Origin: Pseudoxanthomonas japonensis
GTDB lineage: Bacteria > Pseudomonadota > Gammaproteobacteria > Xanthomonadales > Xanthomonadaceae
Assembly (NCBI RefSeq): GCF_010093445.1
Contig: NZ_PDWW01000012.1
Location: 1 to 64,000, forward strand
Length of the DNA stretch: 64,000 nt
Direction of reading: 5' to 3'
The position numbers and the translations under genes are program-made. Positions 1 through 10,820 of the stretch are shown one piece after another (position 1 is the stretch's first letter; every line of letters begins with the position of its first letter). Under the pieces are notes generated by a model that worked only from the letters and a program-made list of their open reading frames with translations, did no database searches and was not told the origin of the DNA.

Positions 1-74
1 TTTCGCGTGGTCGAGGGATGTATAAAAGGAGAGTGGGTGCAAGGTGCGGATGGGGGGCGTTTCTTGTTGTCGAC

Positions 75-87
75 GGGGGGGGGGGGG
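75..87. repeat. Poly-G tract of 13 residues
   Basis: An uninterrupted run of 13 G lies about 130 bases before the first gene, in a stretch with no convincing coding region. Long homopolymers are prone to slippage and to assembly error, so the exact length is uncertain. A TATAAA sequence stands at 21-26, but its -35 partner would lie at or beyond the window edge. Confidence 0.8.
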
Positions 88-166
88 CGTCAGTGCATCG
101 CGCGTTGCGCCTGTGCGGTGGCGCGAGGGGGGGCAGGCTCCGTTCGCCCCTCACCCGCCGTTGGCA

Positions 167-192
167 CCCTCTCCCCGCACGCGGGGAGAGGG
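167..192. repeat. GC-rich palindrome (CCCTCTCCCCGC type)
   Basis: A perfect 12-bp inverted repeat, CCCTCTCCCCGC at 167-178 and its complement at 181-192, with a two-base centre. Similar palindromes occur at 3974-3997 and 57049-57071, so this is a dispersed extragenic repeat and not a site specific to the next gene. It ends about 28 bases before the GTG of the DCC-family gene and could stop upstream transcription. Confidence 0.75.
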
Positions 193-220
193 GAATCATC
201 CTGTCTGATGGAGAGGTTGC

Positions 221-637
221 GTGACGACAAGGGATTCGTCCAGTCCGCGAGTGCCGGTCATCGTCTTCGATGGCATCTGCGTGCTGTGCAACGGCTGGGT
301 GCGGTTTCTGCTCAAGCACGACCGTGCCGGACGCTATCGCTTCGCCGCCATGCAGTCGGCGTCGGGACGCGCGCTGCTGGCGACGCACGGTCTGGACCCC
401 GACGATCCGGCCTCGTTCCTGCTCGTCGATGGCGACAACGCATGGACCGACAACGATGCGATCGGTCGCGTGCTGACCGGGTTGGGTGGCATGTGGCGGC
501 TTGCCGGCGTTATCGCGTGGGTGCCACGTGCCGTGCGTGATCCGCTGTACCGCTGGATCGCGCGCAACCGCTATCGCCTGTTCGGCACCACGGCCTGCCA
601 CGTGCCGACGGACGAGCAACGCGCGCGCTTCCTGTAG
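221..637 (+). CDS. DCC-family thiol-disulfide oxidoreductase (DUF393)
   Basis: A 138-residue protein of the DUF393/DCC family, whose members carry a thioredoxin-like CxxC pair and are predicted thiol-disulfide oxidoreductases; the substrate is unknown. The family signature is seen near the N-terminus as FDGICVLC, with the Cys pair at residues 20 and 23. The middle part (KHDRAGRYRFAAMQS) and the C-terminal segment (RDPLYRWIARNRYRLFG) are also typical of the family. The start is a GTG at 221 with GGAGAGG shortly before it. It has no signal peptide, so it is probably cytoplasmic. It stands alone and converges on the receptor gene that follows. Family assignment is firm; function is inferred from the family only. 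Confidence 0.88.
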   Translation: MTTRDSSSPRVPVIVFDGICVLCNGWVRFLLKHDRAGRYRFAAMQSASGRALLATHGLDPDDPASFLLVDGDNAWTDNDAIGRVLTGLGGMWRLAGVIAWVPRAVRDPLYRWIARNRYRLFGTTACHVPTDEQRARFL

Positions 638-701
638 CGTGCACAGTCCGCACGATGCGCGGTGTATGGATGCCGCTGTCGTGCGCATGGCGCACGCTAC
701 T

Positions 702-731
702 CCGTCATCCCGGCGCGGGCCGGGATGACGG
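702..731. repeat. Extragenic palindrome between convergent genes
   Basis: CCGTCATCCCGG at 702-713 pairs perfectly with CCGGGATGACGG at 720-731 across a 6-base loop. The CCGTCAT/ATGACGG ends match the outer arms of the fold-back units at 25.87-26.38 kb, so it belongs to the same family. It lies between two genes that converge and may act as a bidirectional terminator, although no T-run follows. Confidence 0.75.
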
Positions 732-740
732 TCGGGTCGA

Positions 741-3161
741 TCAGAACGTGTAGCGCAGCCGGGTGTAGTAGTACGCGCCGTTGCTGCCGATGGGCGACAG
801 CACGTCATAGGGCAGGTTGCCGAAGTACGAGATGTCCGCGCTCGACAGGTCCGGATATTCGTCGGTCAGGTTGAGGCCGCCGAGCGCCACGCTCCACTTC
901 GGCGAGAAGCGGTACTCCACTTCAGCGTCCAGCTGCCACTCGGCGCCATAGGTCTGCTCCGGCTCGAAGCCGCCGCCGAAGTTGAACACGCGCTTGGCGC
1001 TGCCGTGGCGGGTGACGCGTCCCAGCAGCGACCAGGCCGTGCTGTCCCAGCTGGCGGTGAAGATGCCGCGCGTGCGCGGTGCCGCATCGGTCAGGGTGTT
1101 GCTTTCCTCCACGCCGAACAGCACGTAGTCCGGATCGATGGCGAGCAGTTCGGCCGGCGTGGTGGCGATGTTCTTCAGCTCGGTCTTCGCATAACTGTAG
1201 GCGCCGGTCAGCAGCAGGTTGCCGTCGCCGAGTGGCTGGCGCCAGTTGGCGACCAGCTCGGCGCCCTCGGTGCGGGTGTCGGCGGCGTTGATGAAGAAGT
1301 TGGCGCTCTGCACGCCCGGCACGCCGAAGTTGTCCAGCACGAAATCGGTCAGCGCGTCGCCGCTGATGCGTTCGGTGATCGCCACGCGGTCATCGATGTC
1401 GATGCGGAACACGTCCAGCGACACGTCGAAGTGCTCACCGATGCGGCTGGTGAAGCCGAGGCTGAGGTTCAGCGTCTTTTCCGGGTCCAGGTCCTGCGCG
1501 CCCAACGCCCGCGCGATGGGATTGTTGACCGACAGCAGGCGGCCCTGGGTCAGCTGGCCGGACGCGTCGTAGCCGGTCGACGTCGACTCGAAGCCGATCT
1601 GGCTCAGCGACGGGGCGCGGAAGTTGTTGGACACCGAACCGCGCAGCGCGAACGCCGGCGCGAATTCGTAGCGCGCGGCGACCTTGCCGGTCAGTTCGCC
1701 GCCGAAGTCGTCGTAGTGCTCGTAGCGCGCGGCGAGGTCAGTGGTGAACTTCTCGCCCCACTGGCTGCTGAGACTGGCGTAGACGCTGGACACATCGCGG
1801 TCCAGGTCGGCGGTGTCCTGCGGCGTCAGCCCGCCGCCGGCCTGCGAGCCGGTCGGTCGGTCGGTGAACGGCCCGGCGGCGTACGAAGCCGGATCGCCGG
1901 CGCCGGTCTCGAAGGTCTCGTGGCGGAATTCGATACCGGTGGCGAACGTATGCGCGCCGAACACGCGGCTCAGATCGAGGTTCGCCAGCGTCTGCGTGCC
2001 CTGGTAATCGCCGGTCTTGAAGCGCGTCGGGCTGGTCGGGCCGAGCGAGGCATTGAGCGAGTTGCGCAGGCGGTAGGTGAACTCGTTGCGGCCGTGATTG
2101 AGGCTGGCGTCGTAGTCCCATTCGCCCCACTGGCCGCGCACACCGGCCACGCCGGCCACGTCGAGGTTCTCGCCTTCGGAGATCGGGCGATAGCCGTTCG
2201 GATAGACCTGCTTCCAGTTCGCCACGCCATCGGGGTAGCGGAAGTAGTTGGCGCCTTCGGTATCGCTCTGGTGATACGTGCCGAACGCGTAGAACTCCGC
2301 CGCGTCGCCCAGCGGCACCGCCGCGTTGAGCCAGGCGTTGATGGCCTTCGAGCTGCCGTCGCCGAGCACGTAGTTGCGCTGGCCGGCCAGGGCCAGGTTG
2401 TCCGGCGTCTGTTCCTCGAAGAACGGGATCTGGTCGAAGCCGGCGCGGTTGGTCGCGTCGCGCTGCTTGTACTCCAGGCCCAGCCGGAAGAAGCCGTCCT
2501 GGCCGATGCGGTCGCCCACCTGCGCGCTGAAGAAGCCGCTCTGCCCGTCGGTGACGGTCCGGCCGATCGGCTCGACGTCGGTGTGGTGCGCGCCATAGCT
2601 GGCTTCGAACGCACCGCCTTCCGGCGCGTCGTTGAGGATCACGTTGATCACCCCGGCCACCGCATCGGAGCCGTACTGGGCGCCGGCGCCGTCGCGCAGC
2701 ACCTCGATGCGCTTGATCGCGCTGACCGGAATGGCGTTGAAGTCCACCGGCGTGTTGCCCTTGCCGATCTTGCTGTCGGTGTTGACCAGCGCGCTGCTGT
2801 GGCGGCGCTTGCCGTTGACCAGCACCAGTACCTGGTTGGGGCTGAGGCCGCGCAGCTGGGCGGCGCGGATGTGGTCGGCACCGCCGGAGTTGGACTGGCG
2901 CGGGAAGTTCAGCGACGGCAACAGCGCCTGCAGCGCGCTGCCCAGTTCACCGTTGAGCACGCCGGCCTTGCGGATGTCCTCGGCCGTCAGCACGTCGATC
3001 GGCGAGGTGGATTCCAGCGCCGTGCGATCGCTCGCGCGGGTACCGGTGACGATGACGGCATCCAGGTCGGTCGCGCCGGCGGGCGCGGTCTGGGCGAAGG
3101 CGGGCAGGGCAAGCGCCAGGGTGATGGCGGCGGCCAGGGGAGCAAGAACAGCGTGGGGCAT
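741..3161 (-). CDS. TonB-dependent outer-membrane receptor
   Basis: An 806-residue TonB-dependent receptor, importing an unidentified ligand across the outer membrane with energy from TonB-ExbBD. It has a signal peptide (residues 1-23, cleavage after AFA), a TonB-box-like stretch (DAVIVTGTR), a plug domain to about residue 165 (LRGLSPNQVLVLVNGKRRH, RIEVLRDGAGAQYGSDAVAG) and a beta-barrel ending in the usual terminal aromatic (YTRLRYTF). It has no N-terminal STN domain, so it is not expected to signal to an anti-sigma factor. It is clearly related to the receptor at 12.7-15.1 kb. The start is the ATG at 3161, just ahead of a typical export signal. A palindrome at 3197-3222 lies in its promoter region. 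The ligand cannot be told from the sequence. Confidence 0.93.
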   Translation of the reverse strand: MPHAVLAPLAAAITLALALPAFAQTAPAGATDLDAVIVTGTRASDRTALESTSPIDVLTAEDIRKAGVLNGELGSALQALLPSLNFPRQSNSGGADHIRAAQLRGLSPNQVLVLVNGKRRHSSALVNTDSKIGKGNTPVDFNAIPVSAIKRIEVLRDGAGAQYGSDAVAGVINVILNDAPEGGAFEASYGAHHTDVEPIGRTVTDGQSGFFSAQVGDRIGQDGFFRLGLEYKQRDATNRAGFDQIPFFEEQTPDNLALAGQRNYVLGDGSSKAINAWLNAAVPLGDAAEFYAFGTYHQSDTEGANYFRYPDGVANWKQVYPNGYRPISEGENLDVAGVAGVRGQWGEWDYDASLNHGRNEFTYRLRNSLNASLGPTSPTRFKTGDYQGTQTLANLDLSRVFGAHTFATGIEFRHETFETGAGDPASYAAGPFTDRPTGSQAGGGLTPQDTADLDRDVSSVYASLSSQWGEKFTTDLAARYEHYDDFGGELTGKVAARYEFAPAFALRGSVSNNFRAPSLSQIGFESTSTGYDASGQLTQGRLLSVNNPIARALGAQDLDPEKTLNLSLGFTSRIGEHFDVSLDVFRIDIDDRVAITERISGDALTDFVLDNFGVPGVQSANFFINAADTRTEGAELVANWRQPLGDGNLLLTGAYSYAKTELKNIATTPAELLAIDPDYVLFGVEESNTLTDAAPRTRGIFTASWDSTAWSLLGRVTRHGSAKRVFNFGGGFEPEQTYGAEWQLDAEVEYRFSPKWSVALGGLNLTDEYPDLSSADISYFGNLPYDVLSPIGSNGAYYYTRLRYTF

Positions 3162-3196
3162 GGGGGGCTCGCAGGACAGGAAGAACGGACAAAGTC

Positions 3197-3222
3197 TATC
3201 GCTTTATTGCGATGAAGCGATA
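3197..3222. promoter_or_regulatory. Operator-like palindrome upstream of the TonB receptor
   Basis: Arms TATCGCTT (3197-3204) and AAGCGATA (3215-3222) are perfect complements separated by 10 bases, in a short AT-rich patch 36-61 bases before the receptor start. Size, symmetry and position fit a binding site for a dimeric regulator. The regulator is not identified, and no Fur-box pattern is visible here. Confidence 0.5.
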
Positions 3223-3338
3223 TATTAACCGCCCCTGCAGCCTGCCTGTCATCGCCGCTTCCCATCTCCTTATGCTCTCCGGTCATAAGGCAACCCGACG
3301 CCGGTAACGCATGCTGCCCGTCCCCCGTGAGGTTTCCC

Positions 3339-3812
3339 ATGTCGCATCGTGCCGTCTGGCTGCTCGTCCTTCTCGCCCTCGCCGGGTGCGCATCCGCCCC
3401 GCCGCAGGCCACGCCGTCGGCGACCACCGCCGCGCTGGAAGGCGACGCCCTGCGTCCGGCCAGCGCCACCGGTTGGGTGCGCAGCGAGCTGTATTTCGGC
3501 GTGGGCGAGGAGACCGGTCCTGCAGACCGCCCGCAGGCGGAGCCGATCACCGACGCGACCTGGCGCGCGTTCCTCGACAAGGAGGTGACCTCGCGCTTCC
3601 CGGATGGCCTCACGGTGTTCGACGCCTACGGCCAGTGGCTGTTCCGCGGCGCGAAGGAGCCGAACCGCCTGAAGACCAAGGTGCTGGTGGTGCTGCACGA
3701 GGACACCCCGCAACGCCGTGCCGACATCGAGGCGATCCGCCTGGCATGGAAGCAAGCCACCGGGCACCAGTCGGTGCTGTGGTCGCGGCACGCCGTGGAC
3801 GTGTCGTTCTGA
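3339..3812 (+). CDS. DUF3574 lipoprotein
   Basis: A 157-residue predicted lipoprotein of the DUF3574 family, function unknown. The signal sequence ends in a lipobox, LLALAGC, with the modified Cys at residue 17, so it should be anchored to a membrane on the periplasmic side. The DUF3574 core is recognisable in RSELYFG, SRFPDGLTVFDAYGQW and the KVLVVLHED strand. The ATG at 3339 is chosen over an in-frame GTG at 3327 because GTGAGG at 3327-3332 forms a Shine-Dalgarno sequence six bases before the ATG. The gene diverges from the receptor upstream. Confidence 0.85.
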   Translation: MSHRAVWLLVLLALAGCASAPPQATPSATTAALEGDALRPASATGWVRSELYFGVGEETGPADRPQAEPITDATWRAFLDKEVTSRFPDGLTVFDAYGQWLFRGAKEPNRLKTKVLVVLHEDTPQRRADIEAIRLAWKQATGHQSVLWSRHAVDVSF

Positions 3813-3973
3813 AGCGAGCTGCTCCTTCCTCCGCTGGCGGGGGAAGGGCGGGATGGGGGCGAGCGCATGCGCGTTGATGGTCAGTGTGGATCAGCCGCGC
3901 CGGATGCATGGGACGCAACCCGCGATGCTGCGTCCTGCGGACAGCGTGATCGGCTCCGTCGCCCCCACCCCAA

Positions 3974-3997
3974 CCCTCCCCCGTAAACGGGGGAGGG
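3974..3997. repeat. GC-rich palindrome (CCCTCCCCCG type)
   Basis: CCCTCCCCCG (3974-3983) and CGGGGGAGGG (3988-3997) form a 10-bp stem with a TAAA loop. It is a variant of the palindromes at 167-192 and 57049-57071. It lies in the 240-base gap between the DUF3574 lipoprotein and the permease, where nothing else was recognised, and may serve as a terminator of the lipoprotein gene. Confidence 0.7.
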
Positions 3998-4052
3998 GGC
4001 TTATCCTGTTTCACTCCAGTTCCGTCTTTTCCCCTTCTTTTTCCTCCCCCCT

Positions 4053-5636
4053 ATGACCGCATCGGCTTCTCCCGTGCGCCGCTGGTTCGTCCCCGGCGAC
4101 CTCAACGGTTTCTTCGGCCTGGTGGTGGACAACCTGTCCATCCTCGGCTTCATTGCCGCCGCGCTGATCGGCATCTTCCAGTTCCCGGCCGAGGTGGTGT
4201 TCACCCGCATGTTCCCCGGCACCGCGCTGGGGGTGCTGGTCGGCAACCTGATCTACACGTGGATGGCGCACCGGCTGGCGGCGAAGACCGGCCGCGACGA
4301 CGTCACCGCGATGCCGCTGGGGCTCGATGCGCCCACCAGCATCGGCATGGCGCTGCTGGTGCTGGGTCCGGCGTTCATCGGCTTCAAGCAGGCCGGCATG
4401 GACGAACAGGCCGCGGCCACCGCGACGTGGCAGCTCGGCATGGCGTCGCTGGTGGTGATGGGCGTGCTGAAGCTGGTGCTGTCGTTCTTCGGCGATGCGG
4501 TCACGCGGGCGGTGCCGCGCGCCGGCCTGCTCGGCTCCATCGGCGGCGCGGCGCTGACGCTGCTCGGCTTCCTGCCGCTGATCGAAACGCTGCGCCAGCC
4601 CATCGTCGGCTTCGTGACCTTCGGCCTGCTGCTGTACGTGCTGGTGGCGAAGGGCAAGCTGCCGGTGAAGATCCCCGGCGTGCTGCTGGCCTTCATCGTC
4701 GGCACCGCGCTGTACTACGCGCTCGGCCTGTCGGGCCTCGGCGCGCCCGGCTTCAAGGTGCCGGATGCGGTGCCGCTGGCGGTGACGCTGCCGCTGCCCA
4801 CACTGGGCTGGCTGGACGGCCTGGCCTACACCGTGCCCTACCTGCCGCTGCTGCTGCCGTTCGGCCTGCTGATGGTGGTCGGCGGCATCAATGTCAGCGA
4901 GAGCGCACGCGCAGCCGGCGACGACTACCGCACGCGCGACGTGCTGCTGGCCGAAGCGGTGTCCACCCTGGTCGCCGGTTTCTGCGGCGGCGTCGCGCAG
5001 ACCACGCCCTACATCGGCCAGCCCGCCTACAAGCACATGGGCGCGCGCAAGGGTTACACGCTGCTGACGGGCATTTTCATCGGCCTCGGTGGTGTGCTCG
5101 GCTACGTGTCGGGCCTGGTGCAGTGGCTGCCGGTCGCGGTGCTGGCGCCGATCATCGTCTACGTCGGCCTGGACATCACCGTGCAGGCGTTCACCGAAAC
5201 GCCGCGCAAGCACGCCATCGCCGTGGCGCTCGGCTTCCTGCCGTCGGTCGCCTATCTGCTGACGATCAAGTTCGGCAATCCGGCGTGGATCGCCCCCGAC
5301 CGTTTCGCCGGCCTGTACGAAGGCGTCGACGGCCACGGCCTGCCGGACCTGGCCACCATCGTCACCCTGGGCAACGGCTTCATCATCACCGCGATGATCT
5401 GGACCACCGCGCTGGTGGCGATGATCGACGGACGCAATGGACGTGCCGTCGGCGCGCTGCTGGTCGGTGCGGTGCTGACGCTGTTCGGCGTCATCCACTC
5501 GGTCGATCCGCGCGGCGGCATCTACCTGCCGTGGGATGAGGAGGGGCTGCGCGCGACCATCCTGTGGCAGTTCGCCGGGGCGTATGCCGCGCTGGCGGTG
5601 TTGCTGGGTTTGTTGTCCCTGCAGAAGAAGCCGTAG
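4053..5636 (+). CDS. NCS2-like xanthine/uracil-type permease
   Basis: A 527-residue polytopic membrane protein with about twelve hydrophobic segments and the look of the nucleobase:cation symporter-2 superfamily (AzgA/xanthine-uracil permease branch). Supporting stretches are TAMPLGLDAPTSIG in the first third, GGINVSESARAAG before residue 300, and GVAQTTPYIGQPAYKHMGAR, which resembles the conserved central motif of these carriers. It is probably an inner-membrane importer of a purine or pyrimidine base, but the substrate is inferred from the superfamily only. No nucleobase-metabolism gene is adjacent. A pair of inverted hairpins follows the stop. Confidence 0.8.
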   Translation: MTASASPVRRWFVPGDLNGFFGLVVDNLSILGFIAAALIGIFQFPAEVVFTRMFPGTALGVLVGNLIYTWMAHRLAAKTGRDDVTAMPLGLDAPTSIGMALLVLGPAFIGFKQAGMDEQAAATATWQLGMASLVVMGVLKLVLSFFGDAVTRAVPRAGLLGSIGGAALTLLGFLPLIETLRQPIVGFVTFGLLLYVLVAKGKLPVKIPGVLLAFIVGTALYYALGLSGLGAPGFKVPDAVPLAVTLPLPTLGWLDGLAYTVPYLPLLLPFGLLMVVGGINVSESARAAGDDYRTRDVLLAEAVSTLVAGFCGGVAQTTPYIGQPAYKHMGARKGYTLLTGIFIGLGGVLGYVSGLVQWLPVAVLAPIIVYVGLDITVQAFTETPRKHAIAVALGFLPSVAYLLTIKFGNPAWIAPDRFAGLYEGVDGHGLPDLATIVTLGNGFIITAMIWTTALVAMIDGRNGRAVGALLVGAVLTLFGVIHSVDPRGGIYLPWDEEGLRATILWQFAGAYAALAVLLGLLSLQKKP

Positions 5637-5693
5637 GGCGGGCCTTGGCCCGCCGTCTCCGGTACATGCGCGGATGGTGGGCCAAGGCCCACC
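5637..5693. repeat. Inverted pair of REP-like hairpins
   Basis: Two 8-bp hairpins with two-base centres, GGCGGGCC-TT-GGCCCGCC (5637-5654) and GGTGGGCC-AA-GGCCCACC (5676-5693). The second is close to the reverse complement of the first with its flanks, giving the head-to-head arrangement typical of REP pairs. They begin at the permease stop codon, so they could stabilise or end its mRNA before the clpB promoter. Confidence 0.75.
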
Positions 5694-5719
5694 CTGCGTG
5701 AATCCGGGTCTCAACAGCT

Positions 5720-5747
5720 CTTGAAACACCGGCGCTTAACCGCATCT
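5720..5747 (+). promoter_or_regulatory. Sigma-32 (RpoH) heat-shock promoter of clpB
   Basis: CTTGAAA at 5720-5726 is a perfect match to the RpoH -35 consensus. After 13 bases comes CCGCATCT at 5740-5747, which matches the -10 consensus CCCCATNT at every fixed position but one. The spacing is optimal. The site lies about 50 bases before the clpB start, leaving a short leader. clpB is a classical RpoH target in proteobacteria. Confidence 0.88.
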
Positions 5748-5798
5748 GGGTAGCATCGGCCGGGTTCGCCGGCCCCTGACTCCCTTGAGGTTCTCCCG

Positions 5799-8399
<2,601 letters not shown>

Positions 8400-8532
8400 C
8401 CGGCGGTCGGCGCGGCGTGTCCTGCTTTCGTCCGCCATCGCGTGGTAGTACGTTATGGGGCGGCCTGACGTAGGGGGCCGCGTCGTATCGTCTCCGCGCT
8501 GGCGGAGGGTGCAAAGGGGCAAGGACGGACCG

Positions 8533-10812
8533 ATGGCCGATCATGCAGGGCAACCGGTGCGTGGCCTGGGCGCGAGCATGCAGGTGCTCGTGCTCGGTGG
8601 CCTGTGCCTGCTGCTCCAGCAGGTGCCGATCCGCTACCGCATCGATTTCTTCGGCGAGATCGCCGACGCCTCGTTGATCCACCTGCACACCGGCATGCTG
8701 CTCGCCATCGCCATGCTGGTCCGCGACCGCCGCGTCGTGGCGGGCTGCTTCGCGCTGACGTTCGTCGGCTGGACGCTCCGCCAGCTTTACCTGTTCGACA
8801 ACGGGCAACCCACCTGGATGCTGGGATGGGGTGCCGTGACGTATCTGCTGCAGTTCGCCTGGACCCTGGCGTGCGTGCGCTGGATGGGCTGGCCGCGCCA
8901 TGCGGGCGCGCGCATGCAGCGCAGCGACCTGGTGCGGTTCGCGGCGATCGGCCTGCTGCTGTTCCCGCTGGTGATGGCGTTGCTGGGGCTCAGCATCGTG
9001 CTGCTGTCGTCGCCGGCGGACGCGTTGAGCGCGGCCTTCCAGATGTTCTTCGCCAAGCAGTTCGGCGTGGTGGTCGTGACCCTGCCGCTGGTGATCGGCT
9101 GGCTGGAGCGCAGCGAGCGGGCGCCGCGGTCCGGCGCCGGGACGCACTGGCTGTGGCCGGTGGCGCTGGGCGTGGGGCTGGCGGTCAGCCTGTGGGCGGG
9201 CGTGCAGGTGCGCCACGCGTTCAATGGCTTCACCACGCTGTTGTCCGGGCCTGTGCTGATGGATTACCGGTTCGCGGTGCTGGTCGTGCTGGCGTGGTGC
9301 ATGCTGAGGCTGCCGCCGCGCTGGGCCATGCTGTCGCTGGCGCTGACCCTGCTGCTGCTGGTCGGCATGGTGGCCGGCACGGCCGAGTACGCCAACACGC
9401 CCGTGGGCTTCTTCAACCTGCTGCACATCGCGTTGGAGATGAACATCCTGCTGCTGGCGATGCTCTACCTGTGGCTGACCAACCGCGACCGGTCCGCGCT
9501 GGCCGAACAGTTGTCGGAAGAGACGCTGCGCGACCAGGTGACGGGGCTGCCGAACCTCAAGGCCTTGCGGGAGCGCACGGGCCGCCCGATGCCGCGCGCC
9601 GAACTGGGCTATCTGCTGCTCGACCAGACCGACACGCTGGTCGCCGGCTTCGGCCTGGACACGCAGGCGCAGGCCATGAACGCGACGGCGCGCCGCCTGG
9701 ACGACCTGGTCGAGACCTATTACGTGGGCACCGGCCAGTTCGCGCTGCTGCCGCGCCCGGGGCGCGACGCCGACCTGTGGGAGCGGGTGATGGCGCGGGT
9801 GGAGCACGCCGAGATCGATGTCGGTGGCGAACCGATCCGCCTGCTGCCCTATCTGGGGGTGGCCGCGTTCAATGGCACGCATCCCAGCGTGATCGACGGG
9901 GCCGTGCTGGCGGCGTCGCACCTGGCGTTCGAAGCCCGCCAGCACGGCGAGCTGCGGCCGCGCTACAGCGAGGTCGGCGATACGCAGGTACGCCGCACCC
10001 ACCGTCGCCAGTTGCACGACGCCACCGAGGCCCTGGCCAGCCTGCGCAGCGAGCGCGTGGCCTTGTACTTCCAGCCGATCCGCGACCTCACTGCCGACAT
10101 GGGGGCCAGCGGCGAACCCCGCATGCTGTCCGGCGAGGTGCTCTGCCGCCTGCTGGACGAGCGGGGCGACATCATGTCGCCCGCGCGCTTCATGGCGCCG
10201 CTCGAGGCGGCGGGGCGCGGCGCCGAGCTCGACCTGGCGGTCATGCGCGCCTTGTTCCGGCTGCTGAGGAAGTCGCCCGAGGCGTTGCCCTACTGCCGCG
10301 AGATCGCGATCAACCTCACCGGCCAGAGCCTGGCGTCGATGAGCTTCCAGGTCGAACTGCGCACGCTGCTGGCCGGGTCGCCGCTGCCGATGAGCGCGCT
10401 GTGCTTCGAGGTCACCGAGACCGCTGCCATCTCCAACACGGCGGCCGCCAGCCACCTGCTCACCGACCTGCGCGCGCTGGGCTGCCACATCGCCATCGAC
10501 GACTTCGGTACCGGCATGCAGAGCTTCGCGCGCCTGCGCGAGCTGCCCGTGGACGTGATCAAGATCGACGGCTCGTTCGTGCGCAACGTCGCCCAGCTCG
10601 GCAAGGACTATGCCGTCGTGCAGGCCTCGGTCGCGGTGGCCAAGGCCTTCGGCGCGACCACCGTGGCCGAGTTCGTCGAGGACGAGGACACCGAGTTCTG
10701 CCTGCGGCGCCTCGGCGTGCATCGCGTGCAGGGTTACCTCTATGGCGCCCCGCGCCCGCTGGCCGAGGTGCTGGCGGACGTGGCGGCCGAAGCGCAGGCC
10801 GCGCGCGACTGA
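8533..10812 (+). CDS. Membrane EAL-domain protein with degenerate GGDEF
   Basis: A 759-residue signalling protein. The first 320 residues contain about eight hydrophobic segments, forming a membrane sensory domain of unknown ligand. A GGDEF-like domain follows, but the catalytic motif reads GTGQF near residue 399, so diguanylate cyclase activity is unlikely. The C-terminal EAL domain keeps the usual metal and catalytic residues: EVL in place of EAL near residue 534, the Asn of INLTGQS, the Glu of FEVTET, DDFGTG, the Lys of VIKIDG, the Glu of VAEFVED, and the Gln of VQGYLYG. It is therefore probably an active cyclic-di-GMP phosphodiesterase tuned by the membrane part. The ATG at 8533 follows AAGGACGG; in-frame codons upstream look non-coding. 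It stands alone and converges on the YbaL-type antiporter. Confidence 0.9.
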   Translation: MADHAGQPVRGLGASMQVLVLGGLCLLLQQVPIRYRIDFFGEIADASLIHLHTGMLLAIAMLVRDRRVVAGCFALTFVGWTLRQLYLFDNGQPTWMLGWGAVTYLLQFAWTLACVRWMGWPRHAGARMQRSDLVRFAAIGLLLFPLVMALLGLSIVLLSSPADALSAAFQMFFAKQFGVVVVTLPLVIGWLERSERAPRSGAGTHWLWPVALGVGLAVSLWAGVQVRHAFNGFTTLLSGPVLMDYRFAVLVVLAWCMLRLPPRWAMLSLALTLLLLVGMVAGTAEYANTPVGFFNLLHIALEMNILLLAMLYLWLTNRDRSALAEQLSEETLRDQVTGLPNLKALRERTGRPMPRAELGYLLLDQTDTLVAGFGLDTQAQAMNATARRLDDLVETYYVGTGQFALLPRPGRDADLWERVMARVEHAEIDVGGEPIRLLPYLGVAAFNGTHPSVIDGAVLAASHLAFEARQHGELRPRYSEVGDTQVRRTHRRQLHDATEALASLRSERVALYFQPIRDLTADMGASGEPRMLSGEVLCRLLDERGDIMSPARFMAPLEAAGRGAELDLAVMRALFRLLRKSPEALPYCREIAINLTGQSLASMSFQVELRTLLAGSPLPMSALCFEVTETAAISNTAAASHLLTDLRALGCHIAIDDFGTGMQSFARLRELPVDVIKIDGSFVRNVAQLGKDYAVVQASVAVAKAFGATTVAEFVEDEDTEFCLRRLGVHRVQGYLYGAPRPLAEVLADVAAEAQAARD

Positions 10813-10820
10813 GCCCGGGC

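Noticed and set aside
1005-3215. A 736-codon plus-strand frame antisense to the first TonB receptor
   Set aside because: The receptor on the minus strand has a complete signal peptide, plug and barrel; the antisense frame has no recognisable motif.
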